Below, piece by piece: positions 5,123 to 7,016 of a stretch of 7,016 bases of DNA. Numbering within the stretch: the stretch's first letter is position 1; each line of letters begins with the position of its first letter. The position numbers were made by a program, and so were the translations under genes. The stretch covers positions 1 through 7,016 of the forward strand of contig JACCSL010000490.1 in assembly GCA_013812995.1 (NCBI GenBank), written 5' to 3'. Origin of the DNA: Ardenticatenales bacterium. Lineage in GTDB: Bacteria; Chloroflexota; Anaerolineae; Ardenticatenales; Ardenticatenaceae. The notes under the pieces are model-generated. The model ran no database searches and had not been told where the DNA came from. It saw only the letters and a program-made list of their open reading frames with translations.

Positions 5123-7016
5123 ATGCCACGTCAAGGCCATCTCGAAATTATAGAGCCCAGTGGGAACATTCGGTTTCACGACCTTGATCCGGATAAGGGC
5201 ATTACGAATATTGGGCGACACCCCGAGAACGACATCATTATCGATAGTCCGGGGGTTGCTTCTTTTCATGCTGTGCTTGATCATCGCCAGAAACCCTACC
5301 AGATTACCCTTCTGAGCCAGGCGGCTCGGGCATCAGTTGCGGGCGAAACCTTAACCCCCAATATCTCCAAGCCCGTTCAGGAATGGGATGCTATCCAGAT
5401 CGATGGTCATGCCATCATTTTGCTGGAGGATAACGGGAGCAATGGTGGCCCCATCCCCGCGCCCGCGCGCCCCATGCTTCGACCCTCTCCTCCTGCCGCT
5501 CCCTTACAGTTGTTGCCCTTACCGGCTGCCACTTATACGGCTCCTGCCACCTATGAATCTGACATTCCCGAGATTGCTCTCTTTTCTCCGCAGAGGCCCG
5601 ATCTCACCCCAGCGCCATCGCCGCTTAGCTTTGACCGCCCTAGTCTGGCGTCTCGGCCAGCGGATGAGACGAATGAGATTATTATCTCGGACCTCTCTGC
5701 CCGGGAATGGGTAATCAATGTTGAAGAGACTGCAACTTTCCAGGTCAGTCTGGCGAACGGCGGGGATATCGTTGCTACCTTCCTTGTTCAGGTCGAGGGC
5801 ATTGAGGAGAGTTGGATCACCATCTCTCACCCTCGTGTGAATCTGAATGAGGGAGAGCGTACAACTGTCACTATCAGCCTCACCCCGCCGCGTCTCTCTA
5901 CCAGCTGGGCAGGCGATCACCATTTCTCGGTGATTGTCTCTTCACCGAATCATCCTGGGCTCCACAGCAAGCGCGGCGCTACCCTGACGATTAACCCCTA
6001 CTATGAATTCGCGGTAGGAGAGCTCTCTCCCAAGCAACAGACCATCTCCTGGCGGCAACGTCAAGGAATGGCTGATTTTCCTATTGCAAATAAAGGCAAT
6101 AGCAATGCATCATTCAAGGTAGAAGCAATTGACGAGGAACGTGCTTGTACCTTCGAGTTTCAGGTGCCCGGCGAAGAGGTTGTTCTGGCCGGGCAGGCGG
6201 AGTTCGAGCTAGCGCCGGATGAAGTCGCCACTATCCCAGTCGTTATCATCCCGCGAACGCGCCAGCTTATCTTACGTAAGCGCACCTACTCTTTTACCAT
6301 CACAGCCGATCATCTTCTGGATGATCACACCGCCCGCACCGTTCTGGGCCAATTAACCAGTAAACCGCTCATTGCTCTGTGGATGATTGTTCTTTTTGCC
6401 CTACTGGTCGCTCTTTTTATTGTTCTCCTGTTCCGCCCTTCCATCAACAGCGTATTTGTCTCTCCAACAGGAAATCCGGTACTCATTCGGGAGAAAGAAG
6501 ATGTCAAGATCAGCTGGGAAGCCTCTTATTTTACCGATGTGGTGCTTGAGTCTATAGATGTGGCTGATGGCACTAGGGCGGGGGTCAATCGCTCCCCTGA
6601 ACGCATTGGGAGCTATGTGGTGAACCCCGAAAATAGCACAGACTATGAGGTTCGCGCAGAGAATTGGCTCTCCAAGCTCATTCCCTATCTCCAGCCGGAG
6701 CCGGAGCTCGTCCACGTGGTGGTCGACCCCTATAACCCCAAACTGCGGGACTTCAGGGTAAGTGCGAATAACATCCAACTGGGTGAGAGTGTCGTCGTAT
6801 CCTGGGAGACCCTGGATGCTACCGAGAAAACGCTCTTCGTGAACGACGTTGCTCAAACTCTGACCGATGATAGGGGATCGTTGACCTTCGATAATCTGAC
6901 GAGCGTTACCACCTTCAGTCTCAAGATTGCGAATCGATATCTGCCGAACGGGACAACGCAGAGTCATATAGTGAATGTGGTTGTTCCTACGTTGACTCCA
7001 ACACCGACCTTGACAC
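5123..7016 (+). CDS. FHA - Ig-like - transmembrane - extracellular Ig-like protein (3' end outside window)
   Basis: ATG 5123 has AGGAG at 5112-5116, six bases upstream, and lies 80 bases after the VWA gene; that gap holds no convincing promoter or terminator. The frame is open to the window end (631 codons seen). Residues 1-102 form an FHA domain with I30-G-R-H-P-E-N-D-I-I-I40 and G44-V-A-S-F-H49: the G-R motif is kept, but Ala stands where the binding Ser usually is. A Pro/Ala-rich linker (103-182) leads to two Ig-like domains (about 183-292 and 293-408) joined at N291-P-Y-Y-E-F296. A membrane helix spans 416-437. With no signal peptide and FHA at the N-terminus, the N-end is inside and the C-end outside. 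Outside lie two similar Ig-like domains (about 439-525 with W465-E; 532-622 with W561-E), then a Pro/Thr linker (V-P-T-L-T-P-T-P-T) that starts as the window ends, implying further outer domains. It likely couples outside contacts to cytoplasmic partners (inference). Confidence 0.85.
   Translation, partial: MPRQGHLEIIEPSGNIRFHDLDPDKGITNIGRHPENDIIIDSPGVASFHAVLDHRQKPYQITLLSQAARASVAGETLTPNISKPVQEWDAIQIDGHAIILLEDNGSNGGPIPAPARPMLRPSPPAAPLQLLPLPAATYTAPATYESDIPEIALFSPQRPDLTPAPSPLSFDRPSLASRPADETNEIIISDLSAREWVINVEETATFQVSLANGGDIVATFLVQVEGIEESWITISHPRVNLNEGERTTVTISLTPPRLSTSWAGDHHFSVIVSSPNHPGLHSKRGATLTINPYYEFAVGELSPKQQTISWRQRQGMADFPIANKGNSNASFKVEAIDEERACTFEFQVPGEEVVLAGQAEFELAPDEVATIPVVIIPRTRQLILRKRTYSFTITADHLLDDHTARTVLGQLTSKPLIALWMIVLFALLVALFIVLLFRPSINSVFVSPTGNPVLIREKEDVKISWEASYFTDVVLESIDVADGTRAGVNRSPERIGSYVVNPENSTDYEVRAENWLSKLIPYLQPEPELVHVVVDPYNPKLRDFRVSANNIQLGESVVVSWETLDATEKTLFVNDVAQTLTDDRGSLTFDNLTSVTTFSLKIANRYLPNGTTQSHIVNVVVPTLTPTPTLT

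Noticed and set aside
5388..5714. Plus-strand open frame of 108 codons, Pro/Arg/Leu-rich
   Set aside because: It is the out-of-frame reading of the Pro-rich linker of the FHA-TM protein and has no ribosome site.
6401..6967. Minus-strand open frame of 188 codons opposite the last gene
   Set aside because: The plus strand here encodes a clear membrane helix and two Ig-like domains in a frame open for over 630 codons; the minus frame shows no family pattern.
1..7016. tRNA, rRNA, CRISPR array, insertion sequence ends or attachment sites
   Set aside because: No cloverleaf-like segment, regularly spaced repeat, transposase frame or terminal inverted repeat was seen when reading either strand.

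Overview
The window looks like the downstream end of a contractile-tail (phage-tail-like injection system) locus in a free-living bacterium, most likely a member of the Chloroflexota or a neighbouring phylum. The taxonomic hint is indirect. GC content is moderate, all genes lie on the plus strand with AGGAG-type ribosome sites, large proteins combine FHA, VWA and Ig-like modules with single membrane anchors, and the last protein runs into the Pro/Thr 'TPTPT' type of linker common in Chloroflexota surface proteins. No taxonomic marker gene is present.

Layout. Bases 1-480 hold the 3' end of a P2 gpI-like tail/baseplate protein. Bases 481-725 are non-coding and hold a stem-loop resembling a terminator, then an extended -10 promoter, then an inverted repeat in the presumed 5' leader. 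From 726 to the end four genes run in one direction with short gaps: a 398-residue protein with a baseplate-associated-looking N-terminus and a DUF4159-like C-terminus (726-1922); a soluble FHA + Ig-like protein (1952-2710); a secreted and membrane-anchored VWA + two Ig-like protein with a large cytoplasmic tail (2748-5042); and an FHA + Ig-like + transmembrane + Ig-like protein that leaves the window unfinished (5123-7016).

How they may work together (inference). The soluble FHA protein, the cytoplasmic tail of the VWA protein and the cytoplasmic half of the second FHA protein all carry similar Ig-like modules. The two membrane proteins cross the bilayer in opposite orientations and both expose Ig-like modules outside. 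Together they could form a trans-envelope complex linking an external signal or surface contact to the cytoplasmic tail machinery, comparable in idea, not in homology, to the FHA-dependent control of type VI secretion. No kinase, phosphatase, sheath, tube or ATPase gene is in the window, so this link rests on adjacency and domain content.

Points most worth a second look are the FHA/VWA membrane cassette beside a tail module, a run of ten G inside the DUF4159-like gene that could switch its C-terminus, the split Ig-like domain in the VWA protein tail, and the shared non-canonical FHA motif.
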